Positions 26,201-36,185 of a DNA stretch of 64,000 bases are shown in pieces. The DNA is from Terebella lapidaria (Eukaryota; Annelida; Polychaeta; Terebellida; Terebellidae), in contig OX424557.1 in the NCBI GenBank assembly GCA_949152475.1, positions 28,147,462 through 28,211,461 on the forward strand, given 5' to 3'. Under the pieces are notes generated by a model, which ran no database searches, was not told the origin of the DNA, and worked only from the letters and a program-made list of their open reading frames with translations. Each line of letters starts with the position of its first letter. Positions within the stretch are counted from its first letter, which is position 1. The translations under genes were made by a program, and so were the position numbers.

Positions 26201-28186
26201 CCTTGCCATGAGTCTGGATTTCCGCCCCACTACCCCTGACGGCATCCTCCTCTACACTGCCGAGGACAACGACTTCTTCTCGCTGTTCCTCTCCGAGAGT
26301 AACCTGTACTTCGCCTTTGACCTTGGCTCTGGGTCAGTGACCTTGAGGTCCCTATCCACGGTCACTCTGAGCACGTGGTCAACAGTAAATATTGTTCGGT
26401 CTGGGGTCAGGGCTCAGATGGTGCTTGGAGTTGATCGTCCAGTTGTTGGGAATGCTCTTGGATCTAACCTTGGCTTGGATGTCGGCAATCACATGTACGT
26501 CGGTGCTGTGCCTCCTACTGTTGGTGTCCGCACTGAAGTACTCACTGACGTTGGTAAGATACTGTGTGTTGTGTCATGGAGTAGGGAGATATCTTTTATA
26601 AACTACATTTCATGGAAGTGATGTCATGCAGTTATATATAATGTACGTGGCTTTCTCCTGAAGGGTTTTCTGGATGCATAAAGGATATGACAGTGCAGAA
26701 TGCCGCTGTAGACCTGACCCTAGTCAGCGAAGGGTTCGGTATCGGGACTTGTACAGTACCCGCTTGTGATGGGAACCAGTGCACCAGTGGCTCCACCTGC
26801 AGGGCTTCCACTACAACTTCTCGGGGCTATGAGTGTGTCTGTCCTGCTGGCAAAACAGGTCAGCAGCAAATGTTTGAATACTTGAATAATTTAATGACTT
26901 GTTGATATGATACAAAAATTCTGACTACTGATATATGTATCTGCGACGCTTGCTCCTCTCCTGCACAGGTATATTCTGCGAGGCCAACATGTGTACATCT
27001 GGTACGGAGTGCAGGAACAACGGGCAGTGTGTGAGGAACACCCAGGGAGACTCCCAGTGTCTGTGCACATACCTGTGGATGGGACCCACCTGTAGCATCA
27101 GTATGCACTCTATTTTCATTTTGGATCGTTAGTTGCCGTCAACATTGAAAACTGTCAATTTCAAACAGTTTCAAAGTATTTTTCTTTTCATTACAGGTTT
27201 GAGGTTTTCTGTGGCATCTTTTGCTTCCAATGGCTACCTGGCGTATGCAAATGAAGACTTTATAGGGTATGTACTTGTTGATTTCAAAAATTGTATCTCC
27301 ATTGTGCGAAAATTGTGTTGTCTTTGTTATGATAGTTTCATTGCTATGCATGATATTTCATGTGGAGTATTATTGTTGCAGGTTCCAGTTTGCCGCTGTG
27401 GAGATTGTTTTCAGAACAGCCCTCCCCAATGGGCTACTGGTGTGGATGGGAAAGGTGTGTGGTTTATTTATGGATGTCCATTATTACACATTTTCAGGAA
27501 ATAACATTTTGTGAGCTTGTGTCTTTTCATTCTCAGGCTGATGAGGAGTTCCTTGCACTGGTGATCCGCAATGGAATATTGGAAGCTCGGTAGGATTGTG
27601 ACTTGTGAACTTTAGTATCATGTACATCATACATGTACAGCAAATATGCAGATGAATTGTATTGTGTACCAGTAACTTGCAGTATGACCTACTTGAGATT
27701 TTCTTTCCTCAGGATAAATCTAGGAGGTGGTTCTGCTGATGTCATCACGCGAGAAGTTGTGGACAACAATCAGTGGACCTCAGCTAGATTGATACTGTGA
27801 GTTATTGCTTTGTGGTTGGTTATGCATCTAACTCCAAAATATCAGTATGAATGACTATCAGAATACCGGGGTACATACTCTTCATACATATCACCAGATC
27901 CAGTACTGTGATATCCCTGGAAGTCACCAACCAAGTTGGCCACACAAACTCCTACTACGGTCGGGCACCAGGCTCAGACAACCAGCTGACCGTAGGGACT
28001 GAGCCACTTTACATTGGGGGGCTGCCGGGTGGGGTGGCTCTGGGTACAGGAGGCATGTTCCAGGATGGACTGGGGGGCTGTGTCATCCAGCTCAGGGCAG
28101 CTCGTCTGCCTCAGCAATACACGGACATCAGGCTGCAGGACCAGGCCGTCAGCGGAGCTGGCATTGCCACTTGCGAGATATCTTGA
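11237..28186 (+). CDS. Large secreted EGF/laminin-G protein, eyes shut/agrin/perlecan-like, 31 exons
   Basis: Likely an extracellular matrix protein. Exons: 11237-11291, 14532-14690, 14827-15339, 15560-15636, 15779-15947, 16216-16371, 16485-16622, 16755-16955, 17081-17194, 17330-18889, 19509-19742, 20740-20853, 21012-21149, 21285-21373, 21564-21711, 23443-23634, 23738-23837, 24031-24267, 24361-24422, 24558-24767, 25033-25245, 25463-25713, 25821-26007, 26122-26553, 26664-26858, 26969-27100, 27197-27266, 27382-27454, 27537-27589, 27713-27796, 27898-28186. Total 6645 nt, 2214 residues, all phases compatible. Order: signal peptide (1-18), LDL-A-like module with CDGRQDC and DES (~22-70), EGF, Thr/Pro-rich linker (~115-205), about 35 more EGFs to ~1555, LG1, EGF, LG2, two EGFs, LG3 to the end. 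There is no transmembrane segment, which argues against Crumbs or Notch. The EGF array plus LG/EGF alternation favours eyes shut; the LDL-A and the LG pattern recall perlecan/agrin, so orthology is open. Confidence 0.87.
11457..11581. mobile_element. MITE-like inverted repeat in first intron
   Basis: Left arm AATAATGTATAGATTTAGAG followed by TAATTGTC; right arm GACAATTACGACAAATCTAT followed by ACATTATT. The loop is about 65 bp. It is non-coding. Confidence 0.65.
12282..12342. repeat. Perfect 21-bp stem hairpin, copy 1
   Basis: GACTGGATACAGTGTTTGAG plus G at 12282-12302 is exactly complementary to 12322-12342, with a 19-nt loop. This is part of the composite element. Confidence 0.9.
12933..12993. 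repeat. Perfect 21-bp stem hairpin, copy 2
   Basis: Identical stem to the hairpin at 12282-12342, displaced by 651 bp (12933-12953 pairs with 12973-12993). It lies in the second copy of the duplicated unit. Confidence 0.9.
13697..13840. mobile_element. Foldback element in first intron
   Basis: Left arm contains ACATGGTTTGTTTTGTATCA then TGCCC and TATCATTGCCC; the right arm carries the complement, ending GATACAAAACAAACCATGT. The arms are about 45 bp with small mismatches. It is non-coding. Confidence 0.7.
17330..18889 (+). other. Exon 10: about 14 EGF modules in one exon
   Basis: A single 1560-nt open exon encodes residues ~528-1047 of the EGF/LG protein. About 14 consecutive six-cysteine EGF modules begin with motifs such as [65 protein letters not shown] and LPCGSFPC. 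Few show the calcium-binding D-x-D/N-E start, unlike modules in exons 5-7 (VDECSS, IDECGS, INECIG). Flanking EGF exons usually carry one or two modules. Confidence 0.9.
21911..23340. mobile_element. 1.4-kb non-autonomous DNA element, copy 2
   Basis: The element sits in the intron between exons 15 and 16 of the EGF/LG gene. Ends are GTATCCCCC (21911) and GGGGGATAC (ending 23340). After a GC-rich left end come about four ~115-bp AT-rich tandem units with GTTAACATTATTTTTACTAG (22430-22870). Then come about three ~120-bp units with TTCAACTTGGAACCAAGTTT (22880-23170). It is the inverted match of 251-1046. No transposase is seen. Confidence 0.75.
25033..28186 (+). other. C-terminal laminin-G/EGF block of the EGF/LG gene
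   Basis: LG1 (exons 21-22) includes the DGLLLYAS strand and ends [11 protein letters not shown]. An EGF follows in exon 23 (NCANGGQC). LG2 (exons 24-25) has [18 protein letters not shown] and ends [11 protein letters not shown]. EGFs follow in exons 25 and 26. LG3 (exons 27-31) has [17 protein letters not shown] and LYIGGLPGG and ends [11 protein letters not shown]. The stop at 28184-28186 follows about 30 residues after the LG3 cysteine, with no membrane anchor. LG3 is split over five short exons. Confidence 0.88.
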
Positions 28187-30137
28187 AGTAGGCCGAGGCC
28201 TACAGGAACACAAAACGGGTCGCATTCGAATATTGAACAAGCTCACCTGTAGCTCTAGTATGTATGTTATGTTTGAATGAGATTTCAGACCTCTCACTTT
28301 TGTGTGCATTTGCCAAACAAATTGTTATAGATGTTCCATGGCCATGTACTGCCAAGTGCACTGTTGAACTTTAGAAGAATATAGGATTGGTGAAATGCAA
28401 AAATCTGTTGTGACATGTTTTTACTGCATGATAGAGAGCTGGATTATTTGCTTCATCCAATATGAGTTTAAATCAATATTTGGATTGCTCTTCTTGATAT
28501 AAAGGTCCATGTAGCTACAACAGATGCTAGTCACACGCCTAGTCATATGATGAAGGGAGTCGTAACAGTATCAGTATACATTTGTATGCAGAAACCCAGA
28601 ATATATGGGTATGCCAGAATATGCTGGTACATGTACATTGTATATGGGACCAATGCAATAATTTTTATCCTTGTCAAATTGTGTAAATTGTGTATATACA
28701 TTAACATGTAGACAACCTTCTCACAAAGAATCATTCCACATCGGGACACAATTAGTTGTCCAACTGCATTATTTTCATGTGTGATGCAATACCAAATGTT
28801 TTCACGAACAATGGTGCTGTTTTGACTTGAATGTGACGTATGTATGAATATGAATGTGACATGTTCAGCGACTATTCTAGTCTTCCCAGTAAGCATGAAG
28901 GTATACGTTATCTTCGAGTTCTTGCCATTATATTCCAATCATATTTACCAGTGTATTCATGTATTATACATATCATTTTTTAAGCTAGTCAGCAACTTAC
29001 AGTTCATTATTTCCTTTGCTATACTCTGATGAATCATGGATGTGGATATTGGTCATTTTGTCAATCAATTTTTATTATTACCAGTATACAGCTTTTTTGG
29101 CGTGTAACATTCGAGACACATTTTGGTTTATAATTTTTGTTTACATTCAATGTTACCTGTAATCTTGGTGGTTGGCTACATGGTGAATAAATATTTTATA
29201 TCTATGAGACTTGTATTTCCTCACAGAGTGAGCTGGATGTTGAAAATATTTGAAGCTGGGGTAGTCAAGTATCCTCAAAATGATATACTCCACAATCAGT
29301 TATAAACTGTACATTGTTGAGTTGGCTTCTGGTGCAAAATATTAAACCAAATTTAGCAACAAAATGCTGAAAATTTATATTAAATTTGTTCAGAGCACAT
29401 AATTGAACATGCATCAACCTAGCAACTTACTGTATTTTTTCTATATCCCATTCATATTTGTTGCACATATGCCACATGAATAAGCATAATTGCGTATATT
29501 AAATGTTCTAAAGAGTTTAAATGAGCGGTCCCAAACAGATCACTACAAAACGGTACAGCATAAAATATACAAATCCAGTTGACATATTTACAGAATACCA
29601 CTAAAATGCAACATCAATGCAAATAAACTTATTGACACATAAGTTGATACGAAAAACAATTCCTGAGCACTGATTGGTGTCTGCGATGAATCAGCAATAA
29701 TATCTACAATGTATACATGAAGGAATATGCCAGTAAATAGTTATCAGGGGTTGTTCAAGAAAGCGAAACAAAATTTTTCATTTCAAGTCTAAAGTGTTAC
29801 AATTAATGTGATACATTTCTGGAAAGAACATGATCATTCATCCACATTGTACAACTAAACACTGCTCACATCATCATGATCACAACATTATAATGGTAAA
29901 CACCACTATGGTACAAAGTTGATGTATTCATAGGGTATAAAACCATCTAAGATGAAATCTGTATAAACATCCTAAATGCTGCAGAACTGCACCAACTCTT
30001 CTATAGTGATCACCAACATTATTCCTTAAAGTACCAATATGATTACCAGGGTATGAAAACTTAAACAACCATTCATATATACATATTTATCCTTAGAAAA
30101 GACCCCAATACTGCGAGTGATTCCCCAGTCGGAGAGC
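28187..30137. other. Convergent 3' region between EGF/LG gene and PM20D2
   Basis: AT-rich sequence without exons or clear repeats. A candidate plus-strand polyadenylation signal AATAAA is at 29186-29191, about 1 kb after the EGF/LG stop. The part near 30137 should be the PM20D2 3' UTR on the minus strand. Short open frames are not supported. Confidence 0.5.
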
Positions 30138-33100
30138 TCAGTCACCCTGTTCTGAGGTTTGAGACCTCATTCTCTGCAGGAATGCTGCGGAGCTCCTGCG
30201 ACCGTGCTGCTCCTGATGCTCTCTACGGATTGACTCCAGTATCGGCCGCGATGACAAGATCTCGGCAGCTGTCAGCGTCATGGCCTTCGCAGCCCGCATA
30301 GTGTTCTCTGAAAATTTCCAGCACGGAATCATGCAGGTGTATTGCCATTGTAGTGACTATTCTGAATTGACTGAATTTGGCTATTTGCTATGCGTTATCA
30401 TGTTGCTATGATACCTGCTGCTTCTTGGGATCCAGCTGATTCATGGAACTCCACAGAGTGGATGTGACTGCGCTTGCCAATGTCATAGGCTGGCATGATA
30501 CAGGGCACAACTTGCGAGACATTGCCAAAATCAGTTGAACCTGCCAAGAATAAGAAATAAGCATGACATGTTATAATAAGCAAGCATTCTTGGTACCGGG
30601 TAATTAATTTCATACTGAACTTGACCAGTTCAACTTTTCTAACAAACCTATATGTGTTTCCAGGTCATTGTATGCCTCGGAGAACTGAATGCCCAGATTC
30701 TGTGCCTGTTCCTTGTATATTTCTCCAATGGTTACGTTGGGCTCCATTGGGTAGTATGGTGTCTCCTCAAAATGGAAGGTAGCTTCACACCCAGTGGCCT
30801 GTGAGGATTGTCTTGATATTCTCATACCCAATATATATACCGAGTAAATTATTATTTTTGTACCTCTAAATTATTATACATAATCATGAGCGAATGACAA
30901 ACAAATAGAATGATAGAGTTATACTCTGACTCAATACACACCTTTGCAGCAGCTACGAAGCAAGCTGTGCACTTCTGTTGGATCAGGACAAGGTCTTTGT
31001 GGTTTGGTGCCCTCAACCAAAACTTCAGCTCAGTGAATTCAGGAATCACATTGGGCTGCACTCCACCGGATAAAATAATACCTGGCAACAACAAATATGA
31101 ACTTCATGATAGTACATGTACTGGGATATCCGCTCAATCACCTGTGAATATTAAATATAAAATTTATGGAGATTTGACTTTCAGTACTCTGTACTGTTAT
31201 AATATTGTTAATGTTTCCATGAAACAAGCTTCATATGCAATTTATACACAAGAATATAAATACAGACACAAATATTGATTAAAAAGACATGAGTACCATT
31301 GATACTCCAAGTTGGTTTCATCTGTTGTCTCAGCAGGCCGACATTGTTGTAACATGCTACCGCTGCATCAAGCGCATTCCTTCCCTCCCAAGGAAATGCT
31401 GATGCATGAGCTGCTTTTCCACGATACTTGACTGTCACGACTAGTAACGTGTAGAACTTTGGGTAGAGTATGTTCTTGTTGAATGGTGAAAGCATCATGC
31501 AAATATCTAAGTTCTGGAAGATTCCTTGCCGCACCATTCCAATCTTCGTACCACATCCGCAGTCTTCCCCGGGTGTGCCCAATATGGTTATCTGAAAATG
31601 TCAGAAAGTCTGGTTGCAATATGTAATAAACTCAAATCAAAACATAAAACTGGTTCAGGATAAACATGTTATAAGAAACACACATTCATAAAACTGAAGA
31701 GGTTCAACAGGAAAGATTCAATTTGTCTGATAAATGCGCTTGTTTTCACAACGAATTTGATTTTGTTAAATTATGCTGATTTTCTGGGACAGTGTGATGG
31801 ATTTGATGCAGTTCAGCCTCATTCTCACATTCTGCTGTGACAACACAATGATGACACCAGTTCCGGGAAAAATCATTCCCAGTACAGGTGTCATGGAAAC
31901 CACAGATTTCGTTACTTTTGATTATATTTCTTTCGTAATCGTGTGAGAAAATGCATTTGGCATTCTTTCTAGTGTGATCATGATCTTTCTCAGCACTTGT
32001 CACCGAATCTAGGACTCGCCTGAAGGCTCGGCCTGGATTCGGTGGCCTACGCTGAGAAAAATCATGATCACACTCGAAAGAATGCCATATATTAACAGCA
32101 TGCCCAATTTGTATGGAGTTCCACAGGCGACAAACGACATACGACATACCACATACGACATACTACTTACGACATACTACATACGACATATGACTTTAAA
32201 AGTGACCAGGGTGAAAGTAGCCATGAAAACAAGGCAAGAGCAGGGTGTATTTCGAGATTTTTTTTTTCGTGAAGGTGAACGAAAAAAAACAACTTAAAAT
32301 ACAACCTGCTTTTGCCTTGTTTTCAGGGCTATAGGGTGAAAGTGACTTACCACTGTATGACATCATGGTACATACTTCATACGACATACTACATACGACA
32401 TACATATGACATACGACATACGACATACTACATATGACATACGACATACTACATATATATATATGACATACTACATATGACATACGACATATGACATATA
32501 ACATATGACATACGACATACCACGTACATGTGACATACCACATAATACATATGACATACTACATATGACATGGTACATACGATTATTACGACATATGACA
32601 CACTACATGACTACATGAACAACTTTTGTCATCCCTGAGGTGGTTTTCTTTGTTTAAGTAGTGATTGCACATCGTGCCTCAGTCCTTCTGAGGCGGCCAT
32701 GAGAAAGTTTTTTCTTTCAATGTTAAGGATAGGGTGGTATGTCGTATGTCATATGTCGTATGTCATATGTAGTATGTCGTATGTCATATGTAGTATGTCA
32801 TCACTGGTCATATGTAGTATGTCGTATGCATGTAGTATGTCGTATGTCATATGTAGTATGTAGTATGTCGCCTGTGGAACTCCATAGATTTGGTCCATAG
32901 GACACCCAACAGATAACTTAGAGGCCCAAGCTTTAAAGCCTTTCTTCGAATGTCTGGAGGGTATCCGATTATTCATGCATGTCACCTTTGCATCAAGCAG
33001 ATTCTTCTTGACACATTCTTTGATGGCCAGTGCTGCAGCAACACTGGCTTGGCTCTTCAAGTTGTGACCGGCTGCATGACCAACTTCCGCAGTGGCGTCA

Positions 33101-33399
33101 TACTCGCAAATGAAGCAGATGTTGGGTCTGTTCCCACTGGCATCGCCCGCCCCTGTGTTGTCGGCCGCGCCCCCACTGCTGTCGAAAACCGCACGGAAAC
33201 CAGTCGGGGCCACAAAACTTTTCTCCACAACAAAATGTTCCTTTTCTAGAAAGTCTGTCAGGAACTGATGTGCACGAGTTTCACTGAAACTTGACTCTGG
33301 ATTTTGCCATAGGAAACGTGAAATCTCTTGAACGCTGTCTTTCCTCGAACAAAACACTTCTTCGATGACATTTTTCCAAGCTCCTGAATTTGCAGCCAT
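30138..33399 (-). CDS. PM20D2: Peptidase M20 domain-containing protein 2 (PM20D2), 6 exons
   Basis: Family role: cytosolic M20-type dipeptidase thought to remove unwanted beta-alanyl dipeptides. Exons in transcript order: 32986-33399, 31297-31591, 30942-31081, 30648-30798, 30415-30540, 30138-30307. Total 1296 nt, 431 residues, close to the human length; all junctions are GT-AG and in phase. Start is the ATG giving MAANSGAW. Family landmarks: CEYDATAEVGHAAGHN (98-113), LGTPGED (142-148), VKYRGKAAHASAFPWEGRNA, LRQQMKPTW, GGVQPNVIPEFTELKFWLRAP, GSTDFGNVS (334-342), ESAGSQEAA. Against the family motifs as I know them (GHACGHN, GTPAEE, MAHPS, GIHPYF), Cys is Ala110, the second Glu is Asp148, one His is Ser173 and another His is Met349. 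It may be catalytically impaired or a pseudoenzyme. Intron 1 (1.4 kb) holds foldback elements. Confidence 0.93.
31959..32086. mobile_element. Foldback element in PM20D2 intron 1
   Basis: Left arm starts GGCATTCTTTCTAGTGTGAT and right arm ends ATCACACTCGAAAGAATGCC. The arms are about 36 bp with few mismatches, around a loop that has its own short inverted repeat (ACCGAATC / GATTCGGT). It is non-coding. Confidence 0.8.
32112..32886. mobile_element. Foldback element with arms of CATACGACATA arrays
   Basis: The outer ends are inverted copies: TATGGAGTTCCACAGGCGAC at 32112 and GTCGCCTGTGGAACTCCATA ending at 32886. Inward of them the left and central parts carry arrays of ACGACATACTACATATGACA-like units (about 32133-32195 and 32370-32610). 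The right part (about 32735-32865) carries the reverse complement, GTATGTCGTATGTCATATG. Single-strand folding would give a long imperfect hairpin. It starts 26 bp after the foldback at 31959-32086. Frames read through it have no meaning. Confidence 0.85.
32225..32323. repeat. Nested inverted repeat within the foldback element
   Basis: AAAACAAGGCAAGAGCAGGG at 32225 is mirrored by CCTGCTTTTGCCTTGTTTT near 32305-32323, with similarity extending outwards on both sides. The loop contains runs of T and A. It looks like a second, independent insertion into the left array. Confidence 0.75.
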
Positions 33400-34261
33400 G
33401 TTTACACGACCTTGACTTTGAGTTCTGTCAAAAATAAAATAGGCACACCGCATGAAACAGTCCCCGTACCCATTTCTTTGCCTATATAGACCTGAATCCA
33501 TCGTTTGCCTAGATAGACCTACATAATTTAGGTCATGTTCGATCACGGGTTCATCATGTACCGGTAGTACTAGTCTCTGCTAGTAGTATAATTTTCAGCC
33601 ATAAAAACGCCATAACCGTTAAGAAGTTTCCCTACAGTTATGTTTTCATTCATAAAATGACGCTTCGGGGAAAAAGATATAAAAACTAAACTAAATCAGC
33701 AAAGAGTGCATCAGAGGAATATTGTTCAGCCCCATCTTTGCCTGAGCTGGCTATCTTGGTGGGAAAATCTTTGGTGGGGAGGATCTATGGTGGGATGGAG
33801 TTCCAGCCCCACAGCTTGATTCTCCAGCTCGACACCTGGTAGAGTTCAAACCCTGAGGTTGGCTACATACTTTTAGTCATGTTCGATCACGGATTTTTCA
33901 TGTTTTCTAGTATGCAATTCTCAGAGCCATAAAAAACCCAACATCTCAATACCGAAACCCTTGAATATAAAAAGAAAATATTATGGGATTGTAGCGGTCC
34001 TTCCAATTGTTGTAATGGTTCTTTTACACCATTACATGTTTAAGTGGTAACATGGTGTGATGCACTGGCCGTCATGATGTTTCCATAAAAGTATGTTTTC
34101 ATTAATAAATACTAAGCTAGTGATCAAATCAGCAAAGAGCACACCCGGCGAATTGTTCCCCATCCTTTTTCTTATCTCAATTATCTATCTTTGTGGGAAA
34201 ATCTTCGATGTGGTAGAGTTCTAGACTTGAATTCTCAGGCTCGATACCTCATAGAATTCAA
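33400..34261. repeat. PM20D2 upstream region with diverged direct duplication
   Basis: Probable PM20D2 promoter/5' UTR region. A diverged direct repeat is visible: GTCATGTTCGATCACGG occurs at about 33532 and 33878. Each copy is followed by ATGTTTTCATT, AATCAGCAAAGAG and GTGGGAAAATCTT in the same order, with period about 345-440 bp owing to indels. The second copy runs into the minisatellite at 34262. No exon is seen. Confidence 0.5.
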
Positions 34262-36185
34262 AGCCTACAGGTGGAGTCTCCAGTCTGGCGTCTCCATGTG
34301 ACAACTCCTCTTGTTGGGGTGGAGTTCCAGTCCCATGGGTCGAGTCTCCGGCCTGGGATCTGCACCTGATGGCTCCTCTTGTTGGGGTAGAGTTCCAGTC
34401 CCACGGGTCGAGTCTCCGGCCTGGGGTCTCCATCTGATGGCTCCTCTTGTTGGTGTGGAGTTCCAGTCCCACGGGTGCAGTCTCCAGCCTGGAGTCTCCA
34501 TCTGATGGTTCCTCTTGTTGGAGTAGAGTTTCAGTCATACGGGTGGAGTCTGCAGCCTGGGGTCTCTATCTGATGGCTCCTCTTGTTGAGGTAGAGTTCC
34601 AATCCCATGCAGGGAATCTGCAGCCTGGGGTCTCAGTCTGATGGCTCCTTTTGTTGGGGTAGAGTTCCAGTCCCACGGGTGGAGTCTGCAGCCTGGGGTC
34701 TCCATCTGATGGCCCATCTTGTAGGAGTAGAGTTCCAGTCCCACTGGTGGAGTCTCCAGCCTGGGGTCTCCACCTGAAGTCTCCTCTTGTTGAGGTAGAG
34801 TTCCAGTCGCATGTTTGGAGTCTTCAGCCTGGGGTCTCCGTCTGATGGCTCTTGTTGGAATAGAGTTCCAGTACCTCGGTCGGAGTCTCCAGCCTGGGGT
34901 CTCCATCTGATGGCTCTTCTTGTTGGGGTGGAGTTCCAGTCTCACCGGTGGAGTCTCCAGCTTGGGGTTTCCATCTGATGGTTCCTCTTGTAGAGTTCTA
35001 CTCCAATATGTATATTCTGGCTCGAGATTCTGGCCATATGATGGCTCCTCATATTGACGTGAAGTGTCTAATGAAGTGACGTGAAGTGACGTGAAGTGTA
35101 GAATCCAGTCTAATGTCTCCATCTGAATTCATCTGGAGTCTGATTGGTATCATAGACAAAGAAGAGAGATGGACTGCCAACTCCGATATCACTCTCTCTG
35201 TTTCTAGTCATGGAGCTTGAGGTCACAAAAGGTCAGAGGAAGATGGTAGTTACACTTCCGTTGTCAACGTATAACGTCCTATTGCCATTGTTCATTCCTG
35301 ACGACCCTGAGCGTGTTGGCGTCACGTACGGTATTCAACGTATTTTGATAATTAAATTTTCCCATGAAACTTCAAACCGAAAATAAAGTACCCATGTTCC
35401 TCTGGTCACAAGCTCAAGGTCACTGAGGTCGAGTTGGCAGTCCATCTCTCTTCTATGTCTATGATTGGTATCTACATCTGATGGCTCCTCTTGTTGGGGG
35501 TAGATTTCCACTCCCATAGGTAGAGTCCTCGGCCTTGGGTCTCCACCTGATGGCTCCTCTTGTTGAGGTAACTATTCAGTCCCATGGTTGGAGTCCGGCC
35601 TGGGGTCTCCATCTGATGGCTTCTTACGTAGAGTTCCAGTGCCATGGGTGATGTCAGGCCTAAAATCTCCATCTGAACTCTGATGGAATCTCTTGTTGGG
35701 GTAGAATTTCATTCCTATGGCTTTTCTCCAGCCTCGGGTTTCCATCTGATGGTTCCTCTTGTTGATATACAATTCGCATCCCATGAACAGCCTGGGATTT
35801 CCTTTCTTGTCGGGACTGGAGTTCTAGTCCAACAGGCTGAATCTCCGGTCTGTGGCCTCCGTCTGATGGCCTCTCTTGTGGAGGTAGAGTTCCAGTCAAA
35901 TGAGTGGAGTCCGACCAGGAGTATCAATCTGATGGCTACTCTTGTTGGGGTAGAGTGCGAGTCCCATGGATGGAATCTGGCCTGTGGTTTCCATCTGATG
36001 GCTCCTCTGGTTGGAGATAGAGTTCCACTCCCATGGGCGGAGGCTCCGACCTGGGGTTTCCATCTGATGGCTCACCTTGTTGGGGCAGAGTTCCAGTCCA
36101 ATGGGTGGAGTCAGTCCTGAGGTTTCCATCTGATGGCTCCTCTAGTTGGTAAAGCTCCAGTCCCATGAGTGGAATCCGACCTGAT
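34262..36185. repeat. 68-bp minisatellite, two blocks
   Basis: The tandem unit contains GAGTTCCAGTCCCACGGGT, GGAGTCTCCAGCCTGGGGTC and TCCATCTGATGGCTCCTCTT. Early copies are spaced exactly 68 bp (anchors at 34324, 34392, 34460). Block 1 spans 34262 to about 35050 and block 2 about 35465-36185. Block 2 is more diverged and has length variants. Between them is degenerate repeat plus a MITE. Because 68 is not a multiple of 3, frames rotate from unit to unit, so the long open frames on both strands are artefacts. Confidence 0.9.
35151..35463. mobile_element. 313-bp MITE with 8-bp target duplication, hAT-like
   Basis: Terminal inverted repeats of about 33 bp: the left begins CATAGACAAAGAAGAGAGAT and the right, on the other strand, CATAGACATAGAAGAGAGAT. 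Both continue GGACTGCCAACTC. The element is flanked by ATTGGTAT at 35143-35150 and again at 35464-35471, an 8-bp direct duplication. This fits hAT-type (or P-type) transposition. It is inserted in the 68-bp minisatellite and is non-coding. Confidence 0.88.

Noticed and set aside
11237-28186. Assignment of the EGF/LG gene to Notch, Crumbs or Fat
   Set aside because: There is no LNR, cadherin or transmembrane segment, and the protein ends shortly after the last LG domain.
32120-32870. CATACGACATA arrays considered as a CRISPR-like array
   Set aside because: This is an animal genome. Repeats are about 10 bp without unique spacers and occur in inverted arms.
34221-36185. Several open frames of 60-195 codons on both strands with repeated METPGWRLHPWDWNSTP-like peptides
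   Set aside because: They coincide with the 68-bp minisatellite. The unit length is not a multiple of three and the same peptide appears in all frames.
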